Shown one piece after another: positions 28,723 to 40,480 of a stretch of 64,000 nt of DNA (the stretch's first letter is position 1; the number at the start of each line of letters is the position of its first letter). Position numbers and translations under genes: made by a program. The stretch is taken from assembly GCA_026119855.1 (NCBI GenBank), contig JAOWBW010000356.1, positions 1,612,327 through 1,676,326 of the forward strand. Direction: 5' to 3'. Origin of the DNA: Campanula takesimana. Its lineage: Eukaryota; Streptophyta; Magnoliopsida; Asterales; Campanulaceae. The notes beneath the pieces are model-generated. The model ran no database searches. It saw only the letters and a program-made list of their open reading frames with translations, and was not told where the DNA came from.

Positions 28723-30153
28723 TGTTGGTCCCAAAGGGGCAACAAGGGTATGAAAAATGCTAGAGGGGGGTGAATAGCGTTTTTAAAATTCTTTTTAAAC
28801 CCTTTTGCAAAGCAATGGCTTATGCGCACAGTTCTCAAATAAGCTAAGTATAGCGCGCAGTGAGAGTGTGAAATGCACAGTGGAAGTTTAAAGCAGCACT
28901 GCGCAGGGTAGACTGCGCAGCAATAAAATGCACGCGCTGAGTTTGGCTTAAAATGTGACGCAAAAATGGTTCTAAGGAATATGAGCAATAACAATCACAG
29001 CAGGAAAGTATAGCAATCTGAGAGATCAAACAGAGCAGTAATTCAGAAATGATTAAGCAGGAAATAAATAGCGAGAATAATGAACAAGCTATTTGGAGAG
29101 GTTCGATCGATGAAAGATCTACGTCCTCTACCAAGATGGTTAGTCTTGGATTTTCTAATGATATTTATATTGATGTGAGGAGATTTTACAAGATTACAAA
29201 GAATCAAAACTCAAATCAAAATCTAATCTATGAAGTGCAAATCCTAGACTAAACAGGTGTTTCTCGAGAAGTAAGATCTAAATGATCGAAGCTTCAAGAG
29301 GTGTGTGTGACAGAATTTCTTGGCTCTATGAATCTATGAGATGAAGAGCACGAAGAATTCTGGTGATATAAAGCTTAGGATCTGGGCAGGAGTTTGAAGG
29401 TATGAAGGTTTGAAGGCTGTTCTTGAATCTGGGAATATTAAGCAGAAATCTTCAGAACTTCAGGAATACTTAGTAAGCACAAACTCAAGCAACTTGGAAA
29501 TGAAGATGAGCAGGCTATTTATAGCAGAGAGCTTAAAACTAGCCGTTGGTGCTCTGAGCAAGGACGATGAGCTGGCACAATATGATTGGTGCGCAGGTGT
29601 CCTTTATAGCCGTTGGGGCTCTGATCAAAGTTGATGACCTGGCATAATATGATTGGTGTACAGGGATCTTTGAGACGTTAGAGACTGAGCATGAATACCA
29701 AATTCAAAAGCTTCTTCTAGAAGGTTGACAGCTGTCTTTATTTGAATTGCTTCATCTGAGCGCATCTCCAACGTTGGATATGTTGAGTGCACAAATTTGT
29801 CGTTTCTGCACACCTCAGCACTTTCATAAGCGTGCATCTTCTAAGCGTTTTCCAAGTTAGGTGATCTGAATGTATCGAAAGCTGAGCAAGGTAGGATGCT
29901 GCGCAGGAGAGACCTGTGCAGTGGTGTCCTGCGCAGAGAAGTCCTGCGCAGTAACCACAGTCTTCCTTAGATCTTCATTCCTTTTCACTCCAAGTCCTAT
30001 ATTCTAAGCCTATACTATAAAATGGACTAAGCTAAAAAATTAAAGTTATAAAACTTCTTACATAGGGTCCTAAAGTCCATAAAATATTCATGGGTGATGG
30101 TATCAATCAATTCTAACATAATTAGGAGGGTTAAGAGATAAGCATACCCTACA
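28723..30153 (-). repeat. 3' LTR of SIRE copy 2 (1431 bp)
   Basis: It runs TGTTGGTCCC...CCTACA on the plus strand. In the minus sense it holds four CTGCGCAG-type palindromes at 15-bp steps (29944, 29929, 29914, 29899; the 29914 copy is ctgtgcag), a TATA-like ctataaatag at 29524-29515, and two more CTGCGCAG at 28913 and 28899 in the downstream part. The first 236 bp match 56204-56439. Confidence 0.9.
29515..29524 (-). promoter_or_regulatory. TATA-like box of the SIRE LTR
   Basis: The minus strand reads ctataaatag, downstream of the 15-bp palindrome array in the transcription sense. Confidence 0.45.
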
Positions 30154-30637
30154 ATCTCCCCCTAAATGATTGATGCCATTACCTACTATAAAAAAGGCAA
30201 TTCATTGTACTTGATAATAACATGTCCATAAAAATGAAAATGGTAAATCATGCCTCAAGTCAATGCACACACTAGCCTATGCTATATATTTCTAGTCTAT
30301 CCAAAAGATTAACTTATAATATGTGAAAGACAGATATAACATGCAACGCATACAAATGATATGAGTTTTAGTTTAAGTATGCGTTTAAACTGAATGTTTA
30401 AACATTATGCGTAGAAAATATGAGCAGTTAATAATATGTGCATGAGGTGGAATAAAACATTCATTGTTCCACAAACGAATAGTTTGAATTGAACAAGGTT
30501 TTGGAAACTAATGATGTGATTTTTCTCATTAAAACTTGGACTGTTAAGAGTTGAGAATTACAAGTTTGAATAAGAAAAACGACAAAATGCGAACAAAAAG
30601 GAATATACCTTGCGCCAAAGAAAAAATTACATAGAGC
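30154..30637 (-). other. Polypurine tract and 3' untranslated region of SIRE copy 2
   Basis: The minus strand reads catttagggggagat directly before the LTR at 30154-30168. The rest is AT-rich, non-coding and nearly identical to 13386-13869. Confidence 0.8.
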
Positions 30638-33600
30638 CTAATCTATATTGATCCGGTGCAGGGCTTCACGCAGCTCATTCTGCAGGCTGTTGAACTTGTT
30701 CATTAGCTCGACTTTGTGCGCTTAAAACTTGTCTTTGAACTCAACAGCTTCTTCAACATAAACTGTGATCCCTCTGCGCACATCCCTGTTGTCTGCTTGC
30801 AGCTCTCGGCGAGTGTCAGTGTGGAGGCATTGGGTGTTCACGCTGGATTAAATGTCAAACATTGCTTGATCCATCCTTGCGTTGAACCCATCAGCAAAGT
30901 CAGTCATAGCTTGAGTTATGTACTCCCTGACACTTTCCATATTGAGCGCACTAGCTTGCGCAGGTCCACCGTGCGCAATCTTCTCTACTAACTGCACTTC
31001 CAAACTGGCAAACCCCTCATATAAGCCATCTGATAAGTTCTTGCGCAGCTTCCTCAGAATTTCCTTGAACCCATCATCAATAGCTTCATAGGTGCACACA
31101 TTTTCAAGCATCCCAGCTATTAACTTCAGTGAGTCCAGGACCATAATATCTAAGTCATCAGGGACTCGCTGTGTAGAGGGGCCGGCAGAGGAACTTGCCT
31201 TTGATGCATTCTCCCCCTTAATGGCAGCAATCTCCAATCGCTGCGCATCAAGTTGATCTTGAATGGCGGTTTGCACAGTGATGAGTTGAGCCATCTAAGA
31301 CTGCGCAGCAACTTGATTCACTTGAATAGAATTCAAGGCTTGTAAGATCTGGCGCAGCTCATTTGAGGAGGAGAGAGACGAGGTAGATACCGCAGGAACC
31401 TTTGAGGTAGCAGGAGGCGGTTGCTCTGTTGTCTTGGGAGGAGAGGTGGTTGAGATGGGATCAAGAGGAGGGGACTGGCGTGGAGATAGATGCGCAGAAG
31501 AATATTCACTGCTTTTAGAGGCAGTGGCACCATCCTTAGCAGAATATTCAGGGATAGGATCAGCAGCAGGAGGAGGCCCTGGAATCTCTGGCACAACAAA
31601 GTCAGGTTGGACAGTGGGCGCAGCAGGAGGCTCAGGAGGAGCTGCGGCATCACCACCAACAGTCTGATCCACTTCATCAGCATCATCCTTCTCAGCCTCA
31701 GCTTCAATGTCCATGCCTTCATCAAGAACAGAGGTAACCCTGCGTGTATTGCCAACAGGGATATTAATGCGCTGAAATGCGCTGGATGTTGGTTCTCGAG
31801 GAGAGCTTCGAGGAGATGGAGTATGGAGCCTTTTGGATCCCTTTGCACTACTACTCACCTTCTGCTTGTGCCGAGGAGAAGAAAGAGGGGCATCAACAAG
31901 AGGCGCGGGCGCAACATTAGGGTCTTGCGCAGCTGGGGCCTTGGGATGAGTCTCCCCCTGAATCACAGCATCTTCAGAATCACCAGTGTGATCCATTCAC
32001 GACTCAGAGTCATACGCAGTAGGAGGAATACGTTGGAAGGCACTCTTGGCAATCTTGGTTTTCTTCGGGGAGGGCGCAGGCTCATTAGCCTTGCACTTCT
32101 TAGAGGGAGGCTTTGGAGCAGCAGGGGCAGGCTCTCTGATCTTAATTCCTGCGGTGGATTGGACGTTGGGAACATCCTTGTGCTTCTTGGTCTTGGGCTC
32201 AGCAATACCCTTGCCCTTGCCCTTGCGTTTGGAGGCTTCATCAGCTGTTTCCTGCATAGCACTTGGGCCTTCTGTGCCCTTGGCCTTGCCTTCCTTGGGT
32301 AACTTTCCCAACCAAGGTTCCCTGTTGGGTTCATCATCTGATCTCTAGATTCTGTAGTAATCCGCATCGCCAATCTCATCGTGGAGCAGATGAAGCTGCG
32401 CTCGAGAATAGAACTTTGAATCACAGGACTGCTTTAGAATAGGCTCCTTCCTTACAAAGTCATTTAATTCAGTGTATTGGAGTAGGAGCTTGGATAGCAG
32501 GCGACAGTGTGTCCGGTACATAGGTTTTGACGTGTTGAGGCGCGTATCATAGCTCGTCATTGCCTTGGTGATCTCATTCCAGATGATCTGTGTCCAATCC
32601 AGCTTTTCCTTTAAGTAGATGGCGGAGCAATATTCCCATTGCTTGGAAATAAACTTTCCCTTGTTCCCATTCTTGCAGTTCAGTGAATCGCCAATCAAGG
32701 TGCACAGGTGATACATCACCTCACCAAATTCTTTGCGATCATGCACAGACCATCGCTTGACAAGAGTGGGCTCGCCAACTAACTTCATCGCCAATCTGTC
32801 TTGCCGCGCAGTATCAAAAGTCTCTGGCGCATCACCAACATCGAAGTCGCAAAGTCTGCGGGATGTGGTTTGGGTGTACCAAGATTTCGCAATTCTGCAC
32901 CACCGCCATAATGATCTTAGTGCTCTCACCCTTGTGCTTGGAAGGAACAACATGCGCAGTCTCAAAGAATTCATTGATAAGAGAAGGCACGTAGAATGGT
33001 TGATCCAAAGTGAAGAGAGGAAGAATTCCTTAGGATCGCAGATGAAATAGAAGGGATTCTGCGCAAAACAAAAATATGAATTAGACAAGTTATATTGCGC
33101 ATGGAGCGTTGCGCATGTGCAAATAGCGCATGGATACCTATGCGCAGTAACTCCATACTTGATAAAATATCATAAAAGTAATGTGCAAAGCCAAGCAAGC
33201 ATGCGCAAAGACAAGCAAGCACAAAACGTAAACACTTGGAAATTCTTATGCGAACCAGAGCATAAGAGAAAAATCAAGAACTTGATGAACACGAAATGAA
33301 CTGTTCATGAACGCGAAGGACATCAAGAACACAAAAAATAAAAAGTTGTCCAAATCCAATAAAAAATACATCGAAATGACCGCATGAACAGGACAAAGTC
33401 AACCATGTAAACAATATAGACAACAACATTAAAACAAACCCAGAAATTTAGAATAACCGTTCGTCTGCTATGGAGGTTTTTGGACAAAAAATTTTGTAGA
33501 AATCACTTAAAAAGAGTATTGATCATGAAATAAATTACATGAAAGAGTAGATAAGGGAAAAACGAACATATCACAACAAACGATTTCAAAAATGATCAAC

Positions 33601-33822
33601 AATCAAGCACACAATCACAAAGGGAAGCTTTGAAAGCTTAGAACCCTAACAATGGCGAAAATTAAAAAAAGTTATAAGAAATCATACCATATCTTCGACG
33701 ACGGGCTGGGGAGGTTGTTGTTCTTGTGGAGACCCAGATTTGTAAGAAGAAGAAGAAGTTTCCTCAGATGAAGAAGAAAGAATGATTTTGGGCATTTTCT
33801 TTGAGGTCTTCTTAGGAGCCAT
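30638..33822 (-). pseudogene. Envelope-like ORF of SIRE copy 2, two exons
   Basis: Exon 1 (33822-33688) gives 45 residues starting MAPKKTSKKMPKIILSSSSE, with a Ser-rich stretch, then GTATGA. An intron of 629 bp (33687-33059) ends in a pyrimidine tract and TTTTGCGCAG. Exon 2 starts at 33058 in phase (NPFYFICDPKEF). Between about 33030 and 32856 the sensible frame shifts by one and then returns, so two indels are present. Exon 2 then runs to 30638 with five in-frame stops. Three are shared with fragment 1 (TAG near 32348, TAA near 30848, TAA near 30725) and two are private (TGA at about 31995, TAG at about 31295). About 90 bp of the tail are deleted near 30809. The product would be a Pro/Ser/Lys-rich protein with a C-terminal coiled coil. 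Confidence 0.75.
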
Positions 33823-34714
33823 TGTTATAGAGAGAAGTTTAGACGAAAATGGAAGTTTTGGGAAGATGAAATATGGAGAAGATGAAGGTCAAAGAGAGAA
33901 GAAGAGGAAATCTTTGGAAGTTGGTAAGAAGTAGAGAGAGAAATGAAGGTTTGGAGAAGGATAGAAAGTAGAAGAGAGAGAAGGGAGAGGTTGCAGACGG
34001 TTATAAGCCGAAAAGGGAAAAATTAGTAACGTTAACGCAAGGATGGTTTGGTGAAAAGCGAAGTGGGGCATGTGCTGTGATGATGTGGCCCAACCGAATG
34101 CGCGTGTATGCAGGCCTAGTGCGCGCGTGAGTGTGAGAGTCTAAGCAGGTCACTGTCGAGTCACTTTCCTCATAAATGATGGGTCAGTGAAAGGACGGGC
34201 GCACGTTAGCAGGGTGACGTGCCCGAATAGGGAACACGCGTGCGCAGTCTTTGCGCGCGCGTGTGTCAGCGAAGAGGTGCTGATGGCTGTCGCATCACCT
34301 TCCTCATTAAATGGTGAGCAGACATTAGAAAAAGGCGCTGTCATCTTGCAGTTTGCATTAAATGACAATGGGACATGCGCAGGGGTAAAATGGTAATTTC
34401 CCAAGAAAATTCAAAAATTAAAGGCACGGGAAAATTTAATTACACAAGTACCCTTGTGACTAAGCGTTGACTTTTCAGTTAAGGACCTATGTGAAAATTC
34501 TAATGAATAGAACACTTACCTGCGGTCCACTTAGAAGTGCGCATGTCATTTTGCGCAGAGCGAATATTGTGCAGAGATTCTTCAAATCTCATAACTTAAT
34601 TTTTCATGCGCATTAACTTACTGCGCAGGGGCTGCACAGATGCATGAAATCTTAACCTTTAAGAACTTGTCAAGCAAACAAAAAAACATTAGTATTAACA
34701 AATTATATGGACAA
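33823..34714 (-). other. Untranslated region between SIRE pol and the envelope-like ORF
   Basis: Purine-rich sequence (33830-34020) and a GC-rich patch with many gcgcgc and tgcgca strings (34090-34280). No frame supported. Confidence 0.5.
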
Positions 34715-36313
34715 GTTAGCTGAGTTCAAGCATACCCATTTCTCCTCTCAAGAAGACAAATCTCTTTGCGTCAAGAGCCTTTATGAGGATATCAGCAATT
34801 TGATTATCTGTGCCCACGTGCTCTAAGTGTATATTTCCTTTTTCCACGTGGTCCTTTAGAAAAATGATATTTGATGTCGATGTGCTTTGTCTTTGAATGC
34901 ATGATAGGATTGTTAGAGACTGCTATGGTGGACATATTATCACAGAAAATTGGGCAATTGCCTTCATGGATTTCATAGTCCACTAATTGTTGCTTCATCC
35001 ATAGGATTTGGCAGCAGCTTCCAGTAGCAATGTATTCTGCTTCTGTAGTGGAGATGGACACAGCAGCTTGCTTCTTGCTTGCCCACGCAACAAGTCGATT
35101 TCCAAGGAAATGACAAGTTCCACTTGTGCTCTTCCTATCAATTGTGCATGCTGCGTAGTCTGCATCTGAATAACCTAGCAAATCAAATTTTGAATCTTTG
35201 GTATACTAAAGTCCAAGGTTAACAGTTCTAGAAAGATAATGAATAATGCGTTTAACAGCAGTTAAGTGCGCTTCTTTAGGGTCCGCTTGATAGCGCACAC
35301 AGACACAAACACTAAACATAATATCTAGCCTACTTGCAGTAAGATAAAGGAGAGAACCAATCATACCTCGATATAAAGTTTGATCAACTTTCTTACCTTT
35401 TAAGTCTTTGTCAAGCTTATTGCCCGTGGCCATTGGAGTGTCGTATGCTTTAGCATTCTCAAGTCCAAATTTCTTGAGTAAGTCCCTTGTGTACTTGGCT
35501 TGATTTATAAAGATGCCATCATTTAATTGTTTGATTTGAAGTCTGAGGAAAAATGTGAGTTCTCCCATCATGCTCATCTCAAACTTGCTTTTCATGAGTT
35601 TCTCAAAGCACTTACAAAGTAACTCATTAGTAGAACCAAATATAATATCATCGACATAAATTTGAACAAGTAAAGAATGATCATTATACTTAGCAATAAA
35701 AAGAGTTGTATCGATTTTACCGCGCTTGAAGCCTTTCTCTAGCAGGAATTTTGATAGAGTATCGTACCATGCTCTTAGAGCTTGCTTAAGTCCATACAAA
35801 GCTTTCTGAAGCTTGAAGACATGATTTGGAAATTTGCTATCTTCAAATCCAGGTAGTTGAGCTATGTAGACTGTCTCTTGGAGTTCACCATTGAGAAATG
35901 CGCTCTTCACATCCATTTGATAAAGCTTGAATGTCTTGTGAGACGCATAAGCTAAGAAGATTCTGATAGCTTCTAGTCTTGCTACAGGCGCAAAAGTTTC
36001 ATCATAGTCGATTCCTTCCTCTTGCATGTAGCCTTGCGCAACCAACCTTGCTTTATTCCTGGTGATGCTTCCATTCTCATCCATCTTGTTTCTGAATACC
36101 CATTTTGTACCAATAACACCTTGATCATGAGGTCTGGGTACCAAAGTCCAAACCTTGCAGCGCTCAAATTGGTTAAGCTCTTCTTGCATAGCAGTAACCC
36201 AGCTTGAATCTTGGAGCGCTTCATCAATCTTCTTTGGTTCGATTTGGGAGATAAAAGAGTGATACTCATCATCAAAGTTTTATGCTCTCCTAGTACGAAC
36301 CCCTGCATTGAGA
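34715..36313 (-). pseudogene. SIRE copia reverse transcriptase-RNase H
   Basis: The RT frame (36189-35206) has KWVFRNKMDENG, then QMDVKSAFLNGEL, LYGLKQALRAWYD and the catalytic IYVDDIIFGS. A TAG at 35206 replaces the usual Trp in NLGLWY. In the same frame RNase H follows (35181 on) with LGYSDADYAACTIDRKSTSG and STTEAEY. A one-base shift near 34850 moves the last part (GTDNQIADI, then KALDAKRF) to another frame, ending at 34715. It is a relic of a once-functional pol. Confidence 0.9.
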
Positions 36314-36543
36314 TCTTGTTTCTGAATACCCATTTTGTACCAATAACACCTTGATCATGAGGTCTGGGTACCAAAGTCCAAACCTTGCAGCGCTCAAATT
36401 GGTTAAGCTCTTCTTGCATAGCAGTAACCCAACTTGAATCTTGGAGCGCTTCATCAATCTTCTTTGGTTCGATTTGGGAGATAAAAGAGTGATACTCATC
36501 ATCAAAGTTTTATGCTCTCCTAGTACGAACCCCTGCATTGAGA
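36084..36543. repeat. Tandem duplication, 230-bp unit, inside SIRE pol
   Basis: Positions 36084-36313 and 36314-36543 are nearly identical, including tcttgtttctgaatacccat at each start. The duplicated part encodes the start of the RT region (QEELNQFERCKVWTLVPRPH). Only one copy can be in the normal polyprotein, so it is a post-insertion rearrangement. Confidence 0.93.
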
Positions 36544-37169
36544 TCACCAATGATATTTGATGTTGGATGATCTCTAACTTCACGAACCTTAGGAGGTAAG
36601 TTAGGTTGAGTGGTAGGAATACGAATATCTTCAATGGGTACTTCATTTGCTCAAGCATCAAGGTCATCAAAAGTAATTTACTGAAGTGGAGAAACGTAAT
36701 ACTCAGGAGGAGGTGTTTGCGGATCAGGAGTTGCTACTTCTGGTGCAGCATCTGGTGTTGGCGCATGAGATGGACTTCCTTGATTCTGATTTTGATTAAT
36801 TGATTATCATTCTGCGCAGATGCAGTTTGTGGCTGCGTACCTGTCTCAACGTTCTCAGCAGAATCATCAGAATCATTTGGAGCCAAATGTGGCTCAAGGA
36901 GAGAATGCTCATCAAAAGTAATATGTACATAATCTTGGAGCGCTTCATCAATCTTCTTTGGTTCAATTTTGAATGTTTCACAAACTCTCTACTTTTCTTT
37001 GGCGCAGCATTCTTGACTGGAGCAGATGAACTTGCTTTGACAAACACCATCTTTTGAAGTGTATGCGCATCTGGCGTTGAGGCGCATGGTTTTCATGCGC
37101 ATGACCCTTATGCGCAGATTTGACATTCGAAGGAGAAGCGCAACAAATATCAAAAGGTGCGTTGTCAAG
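36544..37169 (-). pseudogene. Collapsed SIRE gag-pol junction (protease and integrase missing)
   Basis: Going in the minus sense from 37169, the gag C-terminal region (NAPFDICCASPSNVKSAH) continues from the piece at 54201, with a frameshift near 37050 (VKASSSAPVKNAAPKKSREF). At about 36965 it jumps to sequence that in SIRE elements lies between integrase and RT. A segment cttggagcgcttcatcaatc seen at 36211 and 36441 occurs again at about 36934, marking the rearrangement. No protease DTG or integrase motifs are present. Confidence 0.7.
37165..37169. repeat. Target site duplication of copia 2 (left copy; right copy 54196-54200)
   Basis: The string tcaag flanks both ends. Joining the two sides restores the SIRE gag frame (ends KSALD, resumes NAPF). 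Confidence 0.9.
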
Positions 37170-38566
37170 TGTTGGATATTATGCTCTAGGCCCTTGAGAA
37201 AGGCCTATGCGTTATATCATAGCTTTATTGTTATAGAGATAACTAACCTGATTATTATATCTTTTGCATGTTTATTATAATAATCATTGTCCTTAGCACT
37301 TATGAAGGGCTAGCATGAGTTTAATGGATAATCATATGATGATTATAGCGTATAGGATGCGGATTAAACTTGTGGGTACATGTTGGAGAACAACTACTCG
37401 ATAGACCCGTTATGAGATTTATGTCATGGTCAAATGTCATAATTAGATCTCATAATAGTTATATCATTTATCCTTAGACCTAAGATTATCATAGTCTTCC
37501 ACATGATGAACATTATGTTTGACGTACTCAAACGGTACCCCTAACCGGGAAGTTATAAAGGCTATGATTGGCATAATCAGATTCTTGTAGGGAAGAATGA
37601 TAAGTCAAGATGGGATTTATCCCTATCTCAAGAGAGATATCTGCTTGGCCACTCGATGAGTGAGATTGATAATAGTGTACGGCCGTACCCAAATGAATTG
37701 AAGCATTTAATGTTATTTGCTCATATCAATCTACTCGAGATCGAGAAAGCATTGGACAACATAAGTTGATGTGGACCATGACTTATGTCCAATATGATAT
37801 CGCGTAACAAAGGGATTATGATATGTTCTATAAGGTTACTTTGGGCTTTTAAAGTTATACTAATTGGGTACTCATAATGGCTTGCTAGAGTCCGCTTATG
37901 ACTTATGGGTTCTGACTCGTTCGGACTCGTTGCCAACTTAGTGTAATCCTATTGGGTCACACACAATAGAATGGATTGAATAAGGCACAGAAAACGGGAA
38001 AAAACTGGATCCTGCTGGAAGGATCCGTACGGATGGTTTAGGATCCACCCAACCAATCCGTATGGATGGTTTGTCCAGACGGAAAACAGTTTGTTCAGAT
38101 CTCTTGTTTGACAAGGAATCCTGATCCCAAAAGGAATTAGGTTTATACCCTATTATATATGTGTGCAGTCGTGTTTGAGATACCTAATGGTTGATTTTAG
38201 AAATCATAACATGTTGTTTGAGAAACAATTACACAAATATAGAGGGGATTATTAGTTTTGAGAGTTAGAATCATCATAACTCAATAATCAATGAAGCAAA
38301 ATAATTCTTAAGAAGAAATCGTTTCTTCATCAAGCTTTGGGTCTAGCAATCCAGATCAATAAGGTGTTCTTGATATCCGTTCGACGTGTGGATACCGATG
38401 GAGGGTGTTTCCTTTAGCACCTCAAAGTCCGTGTTCATGGATTCGATCTTCAAGGGTATGTTTCTTTCATCTTGTATTTAATTTAATCAACATGCACGGA
38501 TCTGGGCTCTTGGGTGTTTGATTTATATGTTTAATTATGCTGCGCATGATGCATCAAAACCCAACA
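37170..38566 (+). repeat. 5' LTR of copia 2 (1397 bp)
   Basis: It begins TGTTGGATATTATGCTCTAG and ends CCCAACA. It contains the palindrome ATCCGTACGGAT at 38023, an imperfect partner ATCCGTATGGAT 33 bp later at 38056, and a TATA-like tattatatat at 38151. Confidence 0.93.
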
Positions 38567-38567
38567 C

Positions 38568-38582
38568 TGGTATCACAGCCCC
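38568..38582 (+). other. Primer binding site of copia 2
   Basis: The string tggtatcacagcc follows the LTR after one base and resembles the initiator tRNA-Met complement, with one change. Confidence 0.85.
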
Positions 38583-40480
38583 GTTCATTGTTGATTATTT
38601 TAGTATATCATGTTGAAATTGTTTAATTTGATTATATAATATCTACATGATAATAAGGTGAATGTGTGATTTGAGTTTTATATATGAGATATAAAATTTT
38701 TGAGCATGAATATGGGGATTATGTAATTATTGTATTGATTTGATCCATATGAATAATTGCATGTTTGGGATATCAATAAATAATTGGTTTCTGTGTATTA
38801 ATAATTTGGATCTAATTTGTATATGTAATAAATTGTTTATTCATGGTATTGATTAGATCTAATTAAATTCATAATCTGTAAATTCATGTTTCTGTAATCT
38901 GATTATGTATAAACATGATACTGGATTTGGTCGAATTTCTGAAATTCTGAAAAAACTGGAAATCTGGGATCCTACCAATGGATCCGTACGGATGGTTTGG
39001 ATGATGCCAAACTGATCCGTACGGATAGTTTGGAAATTCTCAGATTTGATTTTGTTTTATGGTGTTCAGATTATTCTGTAAATTGTTTACAGAATTCGAA
39101 TCTGGAAACTAGAAACTGCTTTCAGACGGCTGGTTTTCGAAACCGTGTTTCCTGAAACAGTTTTCGGCCGAAGAATTCAAAAGGAATTGCAGAAATCAGA
39201 GTTCTAAAGAGTTTAGAACTGCTATAATCTGTGAGATTAAGAGACAATGAAAGATCTTGAAACAAGTATCCAATCTATACGGGAATGTGGATGGCTTTTG
39301 GCTTAGTTTCAACCGTATAGAGAAGTTGCTTGGTTTCTTGATCTTAGCACAGAAATGTGGATGCCTTTTGGCTTAGTTTCGGCCGTGCGGTTTGTGCTTT
39401 CAATTTCAAGTTGCTCTGCGGATAGAGTTTCAGAATTCTGAAGAGTTCAGAGTTTATGTGACCTGTATGAAAGAGCTGTACGGATAAATCTGGATGCTTC
39501 CAGAAACATCCGTACGGATGGTTTGGGCATTACTGATTCTGATCTATTTCAGACGGCAGGTTTTGGAAACCGTGTTTCCTGAAACAGATTTCAGTTCATA
39601 AGTCCAGACAGTTACTGAGATCATAATCTTAAAGGAGTTTAAGGTTAGTGTAATCTCAAAGTTTCAGAATTTATCCCTATACAAAGTGCAAATAGTTTCA
39701 GAGAAGGAAACTATATTTGGATTAATTCATTGCATGGACCAATGGCAGGCTTACGCCTTGTTTCTGGGAATGCGAATGAAATATCCAATCTGTAAATTGT
39801 TTACAGATAATTTAGATTCCGTCCCCATTATGTTGCTTCATAATTAAATCACAAGATTTTGCTTCTGTTAATTAATTGTATTAGTTAACATCATTATGCA
39901 AAGACTATATTATATTATGTTTGACATAATTAAATATATGATGCATATCTCTAAGCAAATAAACATTTTTAAAACTTAAGTCATATGCCAATCCATTATT
40001 AAAACACTTGTGAGTACACCGGGTATTTTTATGTGGGCTCTGCCAAAGTGAGGTGCATTAATTCTATCAGTGTATGAGCAAGATGAGGAATGAGAGTTTC
40101 CTATACGTTTAACGTGGTTTGACTTAATTAGGCTATCAAAAGACAAAGTTTTGGGCCTAAGGCACAAGATGAGATTAAAACATGTCTGACATAAGATGTC
40201 TAACAAATCTCATAAAGGATCTAAGAATCATATATGATATGATTGACAAAGAGTTGTCTACCTAATTAATTTAATTTTGAGCAGTATCGCCAAAGCGGAC
40301 TTGAAATTAAATTAAAGTTGGATCTTACCTACTTAAATTATATTATACAATTGTTGTATTTGAAGGTGTATAATTTAGTGGGAGTATTTATGAAATACAT
40401 TATATGTCTCTAAATGATAATGGTATGAAATATATGTGTATATTTATTTGCATATTTTGTAGAATATCTTAAACTATAAT
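38583..40480 (+). other. Leader of copia 2
   Basis: AT-rich, without a coding frame. It repeats the LTR palindrome: ATCCGTACGGAT at 38982 and 39015 (33 bp apart), a partial copy at 39477 and a full one at 39508. The phrases tggatgccttttggcttagt and gaaaccgtgtttcctgaaac recur, so the leader contains internal duplications. Confidence 0.65.
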
